Shown piece after piece: positions 42,087-50,048 of a stretch of DNA of 64,000 nt (positions within the stretch are counted from its first letter, which is position 1; the number at the start of each line of letters is the position of its first letter). The stretch is from Geofilum rhodophaeum (GTDB lineage: Bacteria > Bacteroidota > Bacteroidia > Bacteroidales > Marinilabiliaceae). Under the pieces are notes generated by a model. That model saw only the letters and a list, made by a program, of their open reading frames with translations, searched no databases and had not been told where the DNA came from. Location: the NCBI RefSeq assembly GCF_002210225.1, contig NZ_MWUJ01000004.1, positions 186,001 through 250,000 on the forward strand, written 5' to 3'. The translations under genes and the position numbers were made by a program.

Positions 42087-43661
42087 ATGACTGCCATTCC
42101 TCAACGGCTGTTGGGCGAGGCTTTATTAAAGACCGCCGCAGCCAGTCCACACAAAGTAGCCATCCTGATTAAGGACCAAAGCTACACCTACCAACAGCTG
42201 CGCGATGCGGCCCTTAAACTGGCGGGACACCTGCAGGCGGGGGGACTGCAACGCGGTGAACGGGTGGCGCTGTACCTGAACAACACCTGGGAATGTGCCG
42301 TTGCCATTTATGCGGTGGGACTGGTAGGAGGGGTTTTCCTGGTAATCAATCCCCAAACCAAGTCGGACAAGCTCTTGTATATTTTACAGGACAGTGGCGC
42401 CTCGGCCCTCATTGCCGAGGGACGATTGGGCAACGAATACCGGCCCATTCTTGCCGAGACAGCAAAACTCCGCCTGCTCATCGAATGCGGCAGTCCTTCC
42501 CAGGCGGATTCCGGAGCCATGCCGGCAGCCACCTTTGAAGCCATACAAAACGAAAAAGCTGTCGCGCCTGAAAATCTCCCGCTTTGCATCCCCAACGATT
42601 TGGCAGCCCTTATTTACACCTCGGGCAGCACCGGCTTTCCCAAGGGGGTTATGATGACCCACCAAAGTATGGTCTTTGCCAGTTGGAGTTTGATTCAATA
42701 CCTGCGACTGACCAGTGAGGATCGCATTTTGGTGCTTTCGCCCTTCGCCTTTGATTACGGCCTGTATCAATTGCTGATGGCCGTTACCGTGGGCGGCTCC
42801 CTGGTGGTGGAACAATCCTTCACCTTTCAGCAAACCATCTATCAGCTGATCGAAAAGCACAAGCCCACCGTCTTCCCGGGCGTCCCCACCATCTATGCCA
42901 TGATGATTGCGACCTACAAGAAAAAGCCCTTCAGTCTGCCCTGCATCCAAAAAATCACCAATACGGCAGCCGCCCTGCCGGCTGCCTTCCTGCCCGACTT
43001 GCAGCAAATTTTTCCCAATGCACTGATATTTAAAATGTACGGACTAACTGAATGCAAGCGGGTATGCTACCTGGAGCCGGAGCTCGTTAACGAGAAACCC
43101 GATTCCGTGGGCAAAGCCATTCCCGGCACAGAAGTCTTTTTACTGGATGCAGATGGTCATCGGGCAGGCCCTGGCGAAAAAGGCATTCTGCACATCCGGG
43201 GACCTCATATTATGTTGGGCTACTGGAACAAACCCGAACTCAGCCAGGAAATGCTGCGGCCGGGCGAACTCCCCTACGAACGTGTGCTTTGCAGCAACGA
43301 CTGGTTCCAAACCGATGAAGAAGGTTTCCTTTACTTTTTAGGCCGCAACGACGACATCATCAAGACCCGCGGCGAGAAGGTGAGTCCCCTTGAAATTGAA
43401 AACATCCTGCACCAGATCCCCGGCATTCGGGAAGCCGCTGTTTACGGCATCCCCGACCCCATTATGGGCGAAGCCATAGTGGCCTGCGTATGTACCAACG
43501 GAGAGGCCCCCGACGAAAAAGGCATTCAACGCCTGTGCGCCACCAAGCTCGAAGCCTTCATGATTCCCCACCAGGTACGCTTTGTGCCGGAAATGCCCAA
43601 AAGCACCAACGGCAAAATAGACAAGAAAATCCTCAAACAAAACCAGCATGTACCTGCTTGA
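42087..43661 (+). CDS. AMP-forming acyl-CoA synthetase / acyl-ACP ligase
   Basis: A 524-aa adenylate-forming enzyme of the ANL superfamily that activates a carboxylic acid with ATP and transfers it to CoA or an ACP thiol. The motifs are all present: IYTSGSTGFPKGVMMTHQS (P-loop), KMYGLTECKRVCY, the hinge region FYFLGRNDDIIKTRG-type (here LYFLGRNDDIIKTRGEKVSP) and the catalytic lysine in STNGKIDKK. It is similar in size to ligases found in exosortase-linked exopolysaccharide loci. The operon's ACP is the likely acceptor. The following methyltransferase gene overlaps it by 14 bp. Confidence 0.9.
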   Translation: MTAIPQRLLGEALLKTAAASPHKVAILIKDQSYTYQQLRDAALKLAGHLQAGGLQRGERVALYLNNTWECAVAIYAVGLVGGVFLVINPQTKSDKLLYILQDSGASALIAEGRLGNEYRPILAETAKLRLLIECGSPSQADSGAMPAATFEAIQNEKAVAPENLPLCIPNDLAALIYTSGSTGFPKGVMMTHQSMVFASWSLIQYLRLTSEDRILVLSPFAFDYGLYQLLMAVTVGGSLVVEQSFTFQQTIYQLIEKHKPTVFPGVPTIYAMMIATYKKKPFSLPCIQKITNTAAALPAAFLPDLQQIFPNALIFKMYGLTECKRVCYLEPELVNEKPDSVGKAIPGTEVFLLDADGHRAGPGEKGILHIRGPHIMLGYWNKPELSQEMLRPGELPYERVLCSNDWFQTDEEGFLYFLGRNDDIIKTRGEKVSPLEIENILHQIPGIREAAVYGIPDPIMGEAIVACVCTNGEAPDEKGIQRLCATKLEAFMIPHQVRFVPEMPKSTNGKIDKKILKQNQHVPA

Positions 43662-44556
43662 ACCCAGTCCCTATGCGCGGGTAATGGAAGACCTGAGCAC
43701 GACCCTCCATTTCTTGAGCGATAAGCCAGAAGAAACACCGGAGTCCACCCTTCGGGCCCTGTGGCTGAAAGCAGCAGGCACGCCGGTCTCTGCAGAAAAA
43801 GCCATGCAGACCCCACTGCCCCAACTCACCGCCCAACAGGAGCTTTTCCTGCAACAACTCATTAACCAAAGAAAGCAAGGAGTTCCGCTGGGCCATTTAA
43901 GCGGTCGACAAAGCTTTATGGGCTTGGAGTTTTGCACCGACAGCAGAGCACTCCTGCCCCGAAAAGAAACCGAACTGCTGGCCACCAAGGCCCTGGAACT
44001 GCTCCAGTTCCTGGCCGGCCAATACAGCAGACCAAAGGTGCTCGACCTGTGCTGCGGTTCGGGCAATGTGGGACTGAGTCTGGCTGCCCACCAGAGCTCC
44101 TGCAGGGTTTACTGCGGCGATTTGTCGCCGGAAGCGGTGGAACTTTGTCGCGAAAACATTGTGCAGCTCGGCCTTAGCGAAAGGGCCGAGGCCCGGGTGA
44201 GCGATCTGGGCGCTGCCTGGGACCTGCCCGAATACCACAACAGTTTTCATTTGCTGACCTGCAACCCACCCTACATCACCAGTTCGGGGGTTGATCGCAT
44301 GGATGCCGAAATAGCCCATAAAGAACCACGACTGGCCTTTGATGGCGGTATGCTGGGCATAAACATCATGAAAAAACTCCTGCACGAAGCCCCCCGACTT
44401 CTGGTCCCCAAAGGCTGGTTGGTTTTTGAGCTGGGTGCCGGTCAGGGTCCTTTTATGCAACAACTCATCGACAAAACGGGGCACTACCACAACACCCAAA
44501 GCGTGTGCGATGCCGCTGGCACCATCAGAGTGTTGGCGACCCAAAAAAAAGCTTGA
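43648..44556 (+). CDS. PrmC/HemK-like N5-glutamine methyltransferase family protein
   Basis: A 302-aa SAM-dependent methyltransferase resembling PrmC. An N-terminal helical domain ending in PLGHLSGRQSFMGLEFCTDS and LLPRKETELLATKALELL precedes a Rossmann domain with SAM-binding VLDLCCGSGNVGLSLA and the amide-nitrogen catalytic motif NPPY (LLTCNPPYITSSGV). PrmC methylates the GGQ glutamine of release factors, but there the neighbour is usually prfA. Here it overlaps the ligase by 14 bp, so an amide- or peptide-like product of the operon is an alternative substrate. The N-terminal ~60 residues are atypical. Confidence 0.82.
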   Translation: MYLLEPSPYARVMEDLSTTLHFLSDKPEETPESTLRALWLKAAGTPVSAEKAMQTPLPQLTAQQELFLQQLINQRKQGVPLGHLSGRQSFMGLEFCTDSRALLPRKETELLATKALELLQFLAGQYSRPKVLDLCCGSGNVGLSLAAHQSSCRVYCGDLSPEAVELCRENIVQLGLSERAEARVSDLGAAWDLPEYHNSFHLLTCNPPYITSSGVDRMDAEIAHKEPRLAFDGGMLGINIMKKLLHEAPRLLVPKGWLVFELGAGQGPFMQQLIDKTGHYHNTQSVCDAAGTIRVLATQKKA

Positions 44557-44584
44557 CAAACCCACTGAATCGCAGTTACCTTTA
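44552..44584 (+). promoter_or_regulatory. Candidate promoter of the beta-helix lipoprotein gene
   Basis: CTTG (44552-44555), 21 bp, TACCTTTA (44577-44584): one mismatch in each box against TTTG / TAnnTTTG. It lies about 90 bp before the ATG at 44677 and at the end of the upstream operon. Confidence 0.35.
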
Positions 44585-44676
44585 TGCTCGTCTTCTTCCA
44601 TCCTGTAAAAGGTTCTATGGTAGGTATCCGAATTATTTATGCCCTTGGTTCTGCAGTCCATTTAAAAATTTTAGTT

Positions 44677-46107
44677 ATGCGTGCTCCCCGTTTTTACAAG
44701 CTGCTCTTTTTGCTGGTTCTGGCCCTTCCTTTGCTGATGACCTGCGATAAAGACAAAACAAAAGAAAAACCGTTGATCCATGAAAACGGCAACGCTGATG
44801 ACAATGGTGAAACCCCACCGCCCCCTGAACACATAGGCGGACAATACTTTGTTGCTCCCACTGGATCGGACAACGGCCCCGGTTCGCGCGAGCAACCCTG
44901 GAAAAGCTGGAACAAAGCCTTTAAAACTGCTCAGGCGGGAGATACGGTTTACTTCAGAGGCGGGGTTTACCATTCATCGGCCGACAATGGTGGCGAGCGG
45001 GATTTCAATTCCGGCACCGATGAAAAGCCCATTTGCTTTTTCAACTTTCCCGGTGAAATTCCCATTCTGGATTGCAGTCACCGTCCCCTTGATTTGGGTT
45101 ACAACAAAGGCATAGCCCTGTGGCACGCCCAAAACATTCACATGAAGGGCCTGCAAATACGCAATGTTTTTCAACGTATGGATGCCCATGCCGTTGGTCT
45201 TGAAGCCTGGAATGTGGCCAACATCACCTTCGAAAACATGACCATTCACAACGTTTCGGGCGAAGGCTTTTTGGTGGCCGACTATCACGGAACCATCCGC
45301 TACCTAAACTGTGACGCCTATGCCTTATGCGACACCCTGCAATCGGCCGTGTATCCCACACCCGGCTCGCCGGGACAAAACGGAGCGGGTTTTCACTTCC
45401 GCGCCTACAGCGACACTCCGGGGGCCACCGAGTCAAAACTGCTTTACGAAGGTTGTCGTGCCTGGCAGTTTTCGGACAACGGTTTTGCAGGAACCTCGGT
45501 GGGCTATGTGGAATGGAACCATTGCTGGGCCTTTAACGGAGGAGACTTCTCAGGCGAAGGCTGTGGCTTTAAATACGCCTCCACATACCGCGAAAACAAC
45601 ACCCTGGAACTGGCGCGCGTAATCAAAAACTGCATTGGGGCCCACAACGGGGCCTATGGCTTTTCGCCCAACAACTCGGGCGATGCGCCCATGACGGGAC
45701 GCTATTTCCACAACACCGCCTATTACAACGGCTATAAAGAAGACATTGGGCACGGACTGGGCTATGGCTGGATCATAATGCAGACCAACAGCCCACAAGC
45801 ACCCGAAGGGGAGCTGTACGCCAACAATCTGTCGTACGACAACCGTAAGGGCGACTTCCACCGGGTACGCACCCAGGAAACCCACGACACGCACAACAGC
45901 TGGAACATGGATGTAACCCTGAGCGATGAACTCTTCGAGAGTGTCGACTGGGACGAACTTCGTCGCCCAAGGAAAACCGACGGCAGTCTGCCCGATATCG
46001 CTTTTATGAAACCCAAAAGTGGCACTCCGCTCATTGATGTAGGACGCGAAGTGGGCTTGGATTTTAGAGGCGAAGCCCCGGATTTGGGCGCTTTTGAAAT
46101 TGAATAA
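44677..46107 (+). CDS. Secreted right-handed beta-helix lipoprotein (polysaccharide lyase-like)
   Basis: A 476-aa lipoprotein with signal MRAPRFYKLLFLLVLALPLLMTC; the Cys is followed by acidic/basic DKDK, compatible with surface display in Bacteroidota. After a Pro-rich linker comes GQYFVAPTGSDNGPGSREQP, a typical entry to a parallel beta-helix (compare DUF1565/polysaccharide lyase proteins). Repeated turns with Asn/His/Gly ladders follow (GLQIRNVFQRMDAHAVGLEA, ITFENMTIHNVSGEGFLVAD), and it ends APDLGAFEIE. The ATG at 44677 is chosen for the signal peptide; an earlier in-frame start at 44584 would lack one. It may bind or cleave the polysaccharide made by the adjacent cluster; the catalytic residues cannot be assigned. 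Confidence 0.75.
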   Translation: MRAPRFYKLLFLLVLALPLLMTCDKDKTKEKPLIHENGNADDNGETPPPPEHIGGQYFVAPTGSDNGPGSREQPWKSWNKAFKTAQAGDTVYFRGGVYHSSADNGGERDFNSGTDEKPICFFNFPGEIPILDCSHRPLDLGYNKGIALWHAQNIHMKGLQIRNVFQRMDAHAVGLEAWNVANITFENMTIHNVSGEGFLVADYHGTIRYLNCDAYALCDTLQSAVYPTPGSPGQNGAGFHFRAYSDTPGATESKLLYEGCRAWQFSDNGFAGTSVGYVEWNHCWAFNGGDFSGEGCGFKYASTYRENNTLELARVIKNCIGAHNGAYGFSPNNSGDAPMTGRYFHNTAYYNGYKEDIGHGLGYGWIIMQTNSPQAPEGELYANNLSYDNRKGDFHRVRTQETHDTHNSWNMDVTLSDELFESVDWDELRRPRKTDGSLPDIAFMKPKSGTPLIDVGREVGLDFRGEAPDLGAFEIE

Positions 46108-46142
46108 ACCTGGATGGCAATGGCCTCCTAAATACAACTAAT

Positions 46143-47378
46143 ATGACCAAAACAATCCGATTGCTGTTGGCCCTGGCGTTGCTGCTGCCAACCAAGCTGC
46201 ACAGCCAGCTTATTGCCGACCATACCATTGTGGAAGACTATGCCTTAATTCCGGAGTATTACCGAAACGAGGTAAAAAAGATGCTGGTCTCCATTCCCGG
46301 AGCCTCTCATTCCACCGCCTATCGGCTGGGACTTCAATTTTTGGAAGAACTGGATGCGCGCTTTGCAGTAAACATAGCTTACGAAGAGAGCTATACCGAA
46401 AATCATCTGCGCTGCAACAGCATTGGTCGTGATTTTTTGGACGATGAATGGTACACTTGGTTTGCATGGCCCGATGGTCAGCGACCAGCTGAAGCCAATA
46501 GTGTTAAGGATATGATTCGACGCAATTACGAAAACAATCGAAATCTTGCAGCCATAGGCTACGGCTGGTGTTGGATCATGATGAGCAGCTATCACAGCCG
46601 GGAGTATGATCCCGAACACAATGTCAGGTGGTGGGGAAGCACCCGGGGGGGACCCGATGCAGGAACCTTGGGCTGGGGTTTAGATGCCGGGGATTTTGAC
46701 ATTACAGGCAACCGTGTCAATCTGGACACCTACCTGGAGGCTACATTGGAGCTGATGGAGTACTGTCGGACCAACAACTACCCAACCAAAGTGCTTTTTA
46801 CGACCGGACCGGTAGATAAGTATAATGGTGAAGCAGGATATCAGGCCTGGCTCAAACACGAAAAGATCCGGGCCTTTGTTAATGAGGACCCGGACCGCAT
46901 TCTGTTCGACTATGCCGACATTTTATGTTACAATACCGACGGCAGCACCAATACCGAAAGCTACAGCTATGAGGGAGTAACCTACACCTACCCCTTTATT
47001 ACCGACATCAACCTGGGTGATGAGGCGGTGGGACATATAGGTCGCGAAGGAGCCCTCCGCTTGGGTAAGGCTATGTGGTGGCTCTTGGCTCGTATTGCCG
47101 GATGGGACGGAATATCCACCGGAGTCAGCACACAACTGCCTCCTTCCCCTTCCGATTTTAACTTAACACAGCACCCGGGTGAGATACAAATCCTCTGGAC
47201 GGAAAATCAGGTACAGTTCACGACCTATTCCCTATTCAACACCACAGGGACTTGCGTACTTCGCGGCACGATCTCCGGTGCCGAGTTAAACATCTCCACC
47301 AGTCATCTGCCAGCTGGAGTCTATATTCTCCAATTGGAAGGCGACTTAAAAGCCCATCGAAAATTGGTATTAAACTAA
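46143..47378 (+). CDS. Secreted SGNH-like protein with T9SS sorting domain
   Basis: A 411-aa exported protein: signal peptide MTKTIRLLLALALLLPTKLHSQ, a ~310-aa central domain and a C-terminal T9SS type A domain (about 330-411; SHLPAGVYILQLEGDLKAHR). The central domain has a candidate nucleophile in SIPGASHSTAYRLGL and later EAVGHIGREGALRLGKAMWW, loosely like the first and last blocks of SGNH hydrolases. The family is not recognised with certainty and the catalytic assignment is inference. It lies 35 bp after the beta-helix gene and its end overlaps the convergent acetyltransferase gene by 9 bp. Confidence 0.65.
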   Translation: MTKTIRLLLALALLLPTKLHSQLIADHTIVEDYALIPEYYRNEVKKMLVSIPGASHSTAYRLGLQFLEELDARFAVNIAYEESYTENHLRCNSIGRDFLDDEWYTWFAWPDGQRPAEANSVKDMIRRNYENNRNLAAIGYGWCWIMMSSYHSREYDPEHNVRWWGSTRGGPDAGTLGWGLDAGDFDITGNRVNLDTYLEATLELMEYCRTNNYPTKVLFTTGPVDKYNGEAGYQAWLKHEKIRAFVNEDPDRILFDYADILCYNTDGSTNTESYSYEGVTYTYPFITDINLGDEAVGHIGREGALRLGKAMWWLLARIAGWDGISTGVSTQLPPSPSDFNLTQHPGEIQILWTENQVQFTTYSLFNTTGTCVLRGTISGAELNISTSHLPAGVYILQLEGDLKAHRKLVLN

Positions 47379-47933
47379 ATTATTAGAAGGCTTGTGGTTC
47401 AGTTGGGCAGAAAAATGCTTTTTCAATAAACGCACGGTATCTGCCATATTTAATTGGAGGGTGGCACACAAACCAGGACTCATCTTATAAAGCAGTTTTT
47501 GAGCATTCATCTTCATAATGACTCTGGCCGGATTACCCATAATCACAGAGTTGTCGGGAAAGTTGCCCCGCACAACACTTCCGGCGCCTATCAGACAGTT
47601 GTTACCGATACTGGTATTGGGTAATAGGATACTATTCATGCCAACAAAAACGTGATTGCCCAAGGTAATGGTACCAAAAACGCCGGCCTGCAAATCCTCC
47701 CGAAAAAACCAGGAGGCCGCACCGTCGTGGGTAATAAACTGCACACCAGCTGCCACGGCCACGTGGTTGCCCATTTTTACTAAAAAGTGTTCATTGGCAA
47801 TCTTAAGCGTCTGCACAAAACAGCCCTCCCCAATACCAACCCCTTTCTTTCTCAAGTAACGAATAATGGCGGGACTGCCCGAATAGGCAGCCCAATAACG
47901 CTGTAAAGCATCCCATGCACGCGATGGTTTCAT
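47370..47933 (-). CDS. Hexapeptide-repeat O-acetyltransferase (CatB/LbH family)
   Basis: A 187-aa left-handed beta-helix acyltransferase that would use acetyl-CoA. Hexapeptide turns are clear (VKMGNHVAVAAGVQ, LGNHVFVGMNSILLPN, IGNNCLIGAGSVVRGNF, VIMGNPARVIMK). The expected catalytic His is in QFITHDGAASW. It is the last gene of the 18-gene minus-strand run, 16 bp after the SGNH-like lipoprotein gene, so O-acetylation of the surface polysaccharide or its building block is likely. Its 3' end overlaps the convergent T9SS gene by 9 bp. Confidence 0.88.
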   Translation of the reverse strand: MKPSRAWDALQRYWAAYSGSPAIIRYLRKKGVGIGEGCFVQTLKIANEHFLVKMGNHVAVAAGVQFITHDGAASWFFREDLQAGVFGTITLGNHVFVGMNSILLPNTSIGNNCLIGAGSVVRGNFPDNSVIMGNPARVIMKMNAQKLLYKMSPGLCATLQLNMADTVRLLKKHFSAQLNHKPSNNLV

Positions 47934-47949
47934 ATCAAATGGTTTTAAA

Positions 47950-48756
47950 CTATTGTAAGGTTATTTTTGGGGGGTAGTGACTCGCACAATCCACAACAAA
48001 GCTTGCAAAGAGCGGTGCCATGCGAGCAGCAAAGGCACGATTGGGGTGCGAATCACCGGGTCCGACAGCATACTCCGGTTTCAGATACAAAGAGCCCTCG
48101 GTTTCCAAGGCATAAAAATCCCACAGGAAAATATTGTCCCCTTCCTCATCCCACTCGCGAACCATCCACAAATAAAAATCCCGCAAACGAAGAGCTTGTT
48201 CCTCTGAGGTGGCCTCCTTCAGCAAAGCAGGTGGCGTCCAGACCACAAAAACCGTTTTCGGAAAGCTGTGCATTTTTTGCTTAAGTGCATTGTACTGCAT
48301 CTGATAATTCTCCAAGCGCTTTTCCGGATCGTCGGCCGAAGGCTGCCCAGTGTCCTCAAGCATCATCCCTACCGGAAAGCAGTGCTTGAACACCACCACA
48401 TCGAACTGTCTTGTGAGCAATTCAAGCGTCTCCTGGCCTTTATAAGGCAACTCTCCCGCATGCTTAACCCAAATATTGTAATAATCGTAGGGATAATTAT
48501 AGCCTCCATACCCCGCCTCTCCGGGATAGTCCTTGGCTTGCACAGCAAAATCCGTTTTGTACTTACGGTTGTATCGCACCAAAAAATTATACACATCCCC
48601 TTTGCCTGTTAAACGGTACCACAGGGGCGATGTGCCGCCACGCAACACGGCACGCCCCGTGCTGTGATGCAAAAAAACGATGGATTGCATAGTCTCATTT
48701 TTTTCAGAACCACAGCTCCCCAACAACAGGAGAACCAACAGCCACAATGCCTTCAT
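47950..48756 (-). CDS. SGNH-like lipoprotein of the polysaccharide cluster
   Basis: A 268-aa lipoprotein. The ATG at 48756 gives MKALWLLVLLLLGSCGSEKN with a good lipobox (LGSC). The mature part starts with IVFLHHSTGRAVL, where Ser may be the nucleophile. It ends with the Asp-x-His block GDSHPNRAFAARM, typical of SGNH/GDSL hydrolases. Such proteins act as carbohydrate esterases or O-acetyltransferases. Its place between a glycosyltransferase gene and an acetyltransferase gene suggests tailoring of acetyl groups on the glycan; this is inference. Confidence 0.7.
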   Translation of the reverse strand: MKALWLLVLLLLGSCGSEKNETMQSIVFLHHSTGRAVLRGGTSPLWYRLTGKGDVYNFLVRYNRKYKTDFAVQAKDYPGEAGYGGYNYPYDYYNIWVKHAGELPYKGQETLELLTRQFDVVVFKHCFPVGMMLEDTGQPSADDPEKRLENYQMQYNALKQKMHSFPKTVFVVWTPPALLKEATSEEQALRLRDFYLWMVREWDEEGDNIFLWDFYALETEGSLYLKPEYAVGPGDSHPNRAFAARMAPLFASFVVDCASHYPPKITLQ

Positions 48757-48767
48757 GTCCTCAATTA

Positions 48768-50030
48768 TTAAGCTCCGGAATTTAATACATCCGCATACAT
48801 TTTGCGAACGGCCCCAACCACACAAAGCGGGTCGTGTCGTTGCAACGCCCTTTTCCTGGCAGCGCGTCCCATACCGGCGGCTCGCTCAAAATCATTACCC
48901 AGCGCCGTCACTGCAGCCGCAAGGGCATAAGGGTCACCGTCCTGTACCAGCCAGCCCTCCTGCTCATGTTCCAGTATGGAAGAGGTTCCCCCTACAAAAG
49001 ATGCAATGCAAGGCAGACCAACCAGCATCGCTTCACAAAGACTGTTGGGACTGTTTTCGATATGACTTGTTTGGCAATAAAGATCAGAATCAAGCAAAAG
49101 TGCACTTAGAGACTTTTCATCCAGTGAACCTAAAAAAGACAAGGGGAGTTCCGCCAAATCCACCTTGAGCCAACGGGCAACCGTTCGACACAAAGGATGC
49201 GTGGCGGAGAGTCCCGCCACTCGCCATTCCACTTCCATTCCTCGCGCTTCTTTCAACACCACCAAAGCTTGCACAAGGGTTTCCAACCCCTTATAAACGC
49301 CCGGCCCCAATGTAGAGACCACACGTAAAGGCCGACCAAATGTTTTTTTGGACCAAACCTGATCAAAAAAGGAAGGACGCAACAACTCCTGAATCTCAAA
49401 ATACCAGCTCCGAGGCGCCAACAAACGACTCACCTGCTGATCCCACAAAGTTCGTCCAGCTACAAAACGAGTCATAGCCAATATTTGTCTTTCACGCAAA
49501 GCTCCCTGGGCTATACCCTTATAATGCCGACCTATGGTGGCCGCCTTTAATCGTGCTCTTAATACGTCAGAATGCCTTAAAACCGAAAAAGGGATGCCGG
49601 AAAAATATTTCAGGGCAATCACACTCAGTATTCCTTGAAGCGAGATCACCACAGGCACCTCAAGCTGTCGCTGTATCAAGCCATAATTTTCTTCGGTACC
49701 ATGAATGTGAACAAGATCGGGAGCCACCTGTCTCACCACCTCCATGAGTCGTTCCAATTCAGCCTTTTGATTGTTCCAACCTAAAAACCGCCCCATAATT
49801 CGTTGCAGCGGCCTTCGTCCCCCACTTCGCAACACCGGATAATACCTGGTTCCATCCGCAGCAAAAGGAGCCAGGGGTTTGGGCCAGTAAAAGGCAACCG
49901 ACAGACTAATGTCCACATTTTTCACCAGCTCACCCTGCAAGGCGTTGAGCCATCCTCCTTTGCTGTATGACTTCCCAAGGAGCTGTGCGGAAGCACTGCA
50001 AGGGGTATTGCTGAACCAGAGTATCTTCAT
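48768..50030 (-). CDS. Glycosyltransferase family 4
   Basis: A 420-aa GT-B fold retaining glycosyltransferase. The C-terminal domain carries the GT4 EX7E-type motif in SHIENSPNSLCEAMLVGLPC and the donor-binding GGTSSILEHEQEGWLVQDGD. The N-terminal acceptor domain contains PDLVHIHGTEENYGL. The donor and acceptor sugars are unknown. It lies between the flippase gene (18 bp) and the SGNH-like gene (11 bp) in the polysaccharide run. Confidence 0.92.
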   Translation of the reverse strand: MKILWFSNTPCSASAQLLGKSYSKGGWLNALQGELVKNVDISLSVAFYWPKPLAPFAADGTRYYPVLRSGGRRPLQRIMGRFLGWNNQKAELERLMEVVRQVAPDLVHIHGTEENYGLIQRQLEVPVVISLQGILSVIALKYFSGIPFSVLRHSDVLRARLKAATIGRHYKGIAQGALRERQILAMTRFVAGRTLWDQQVSRLLAPRSWYFEIQELLRPSFFDQVWSKKTFGRPLRVVSTLGPGVYKGLETLVQALVVLKEARGMEVEWRVAGLSATHPLCRTVARWLKVDLAELPLSFLGSLDEKSLSALLLDSDLYCQTSHIENSPNSLCEAMLVGLPCIASFVGGTSSILEHEQEGWLVQDGDPYALAAAVTALGNDFERAAGMGRAARKRALQRHDPLCVVGAVRKMYADVLNSGA

Positions 50031-50048
50031 TTACTTTAGATTTTTCAA

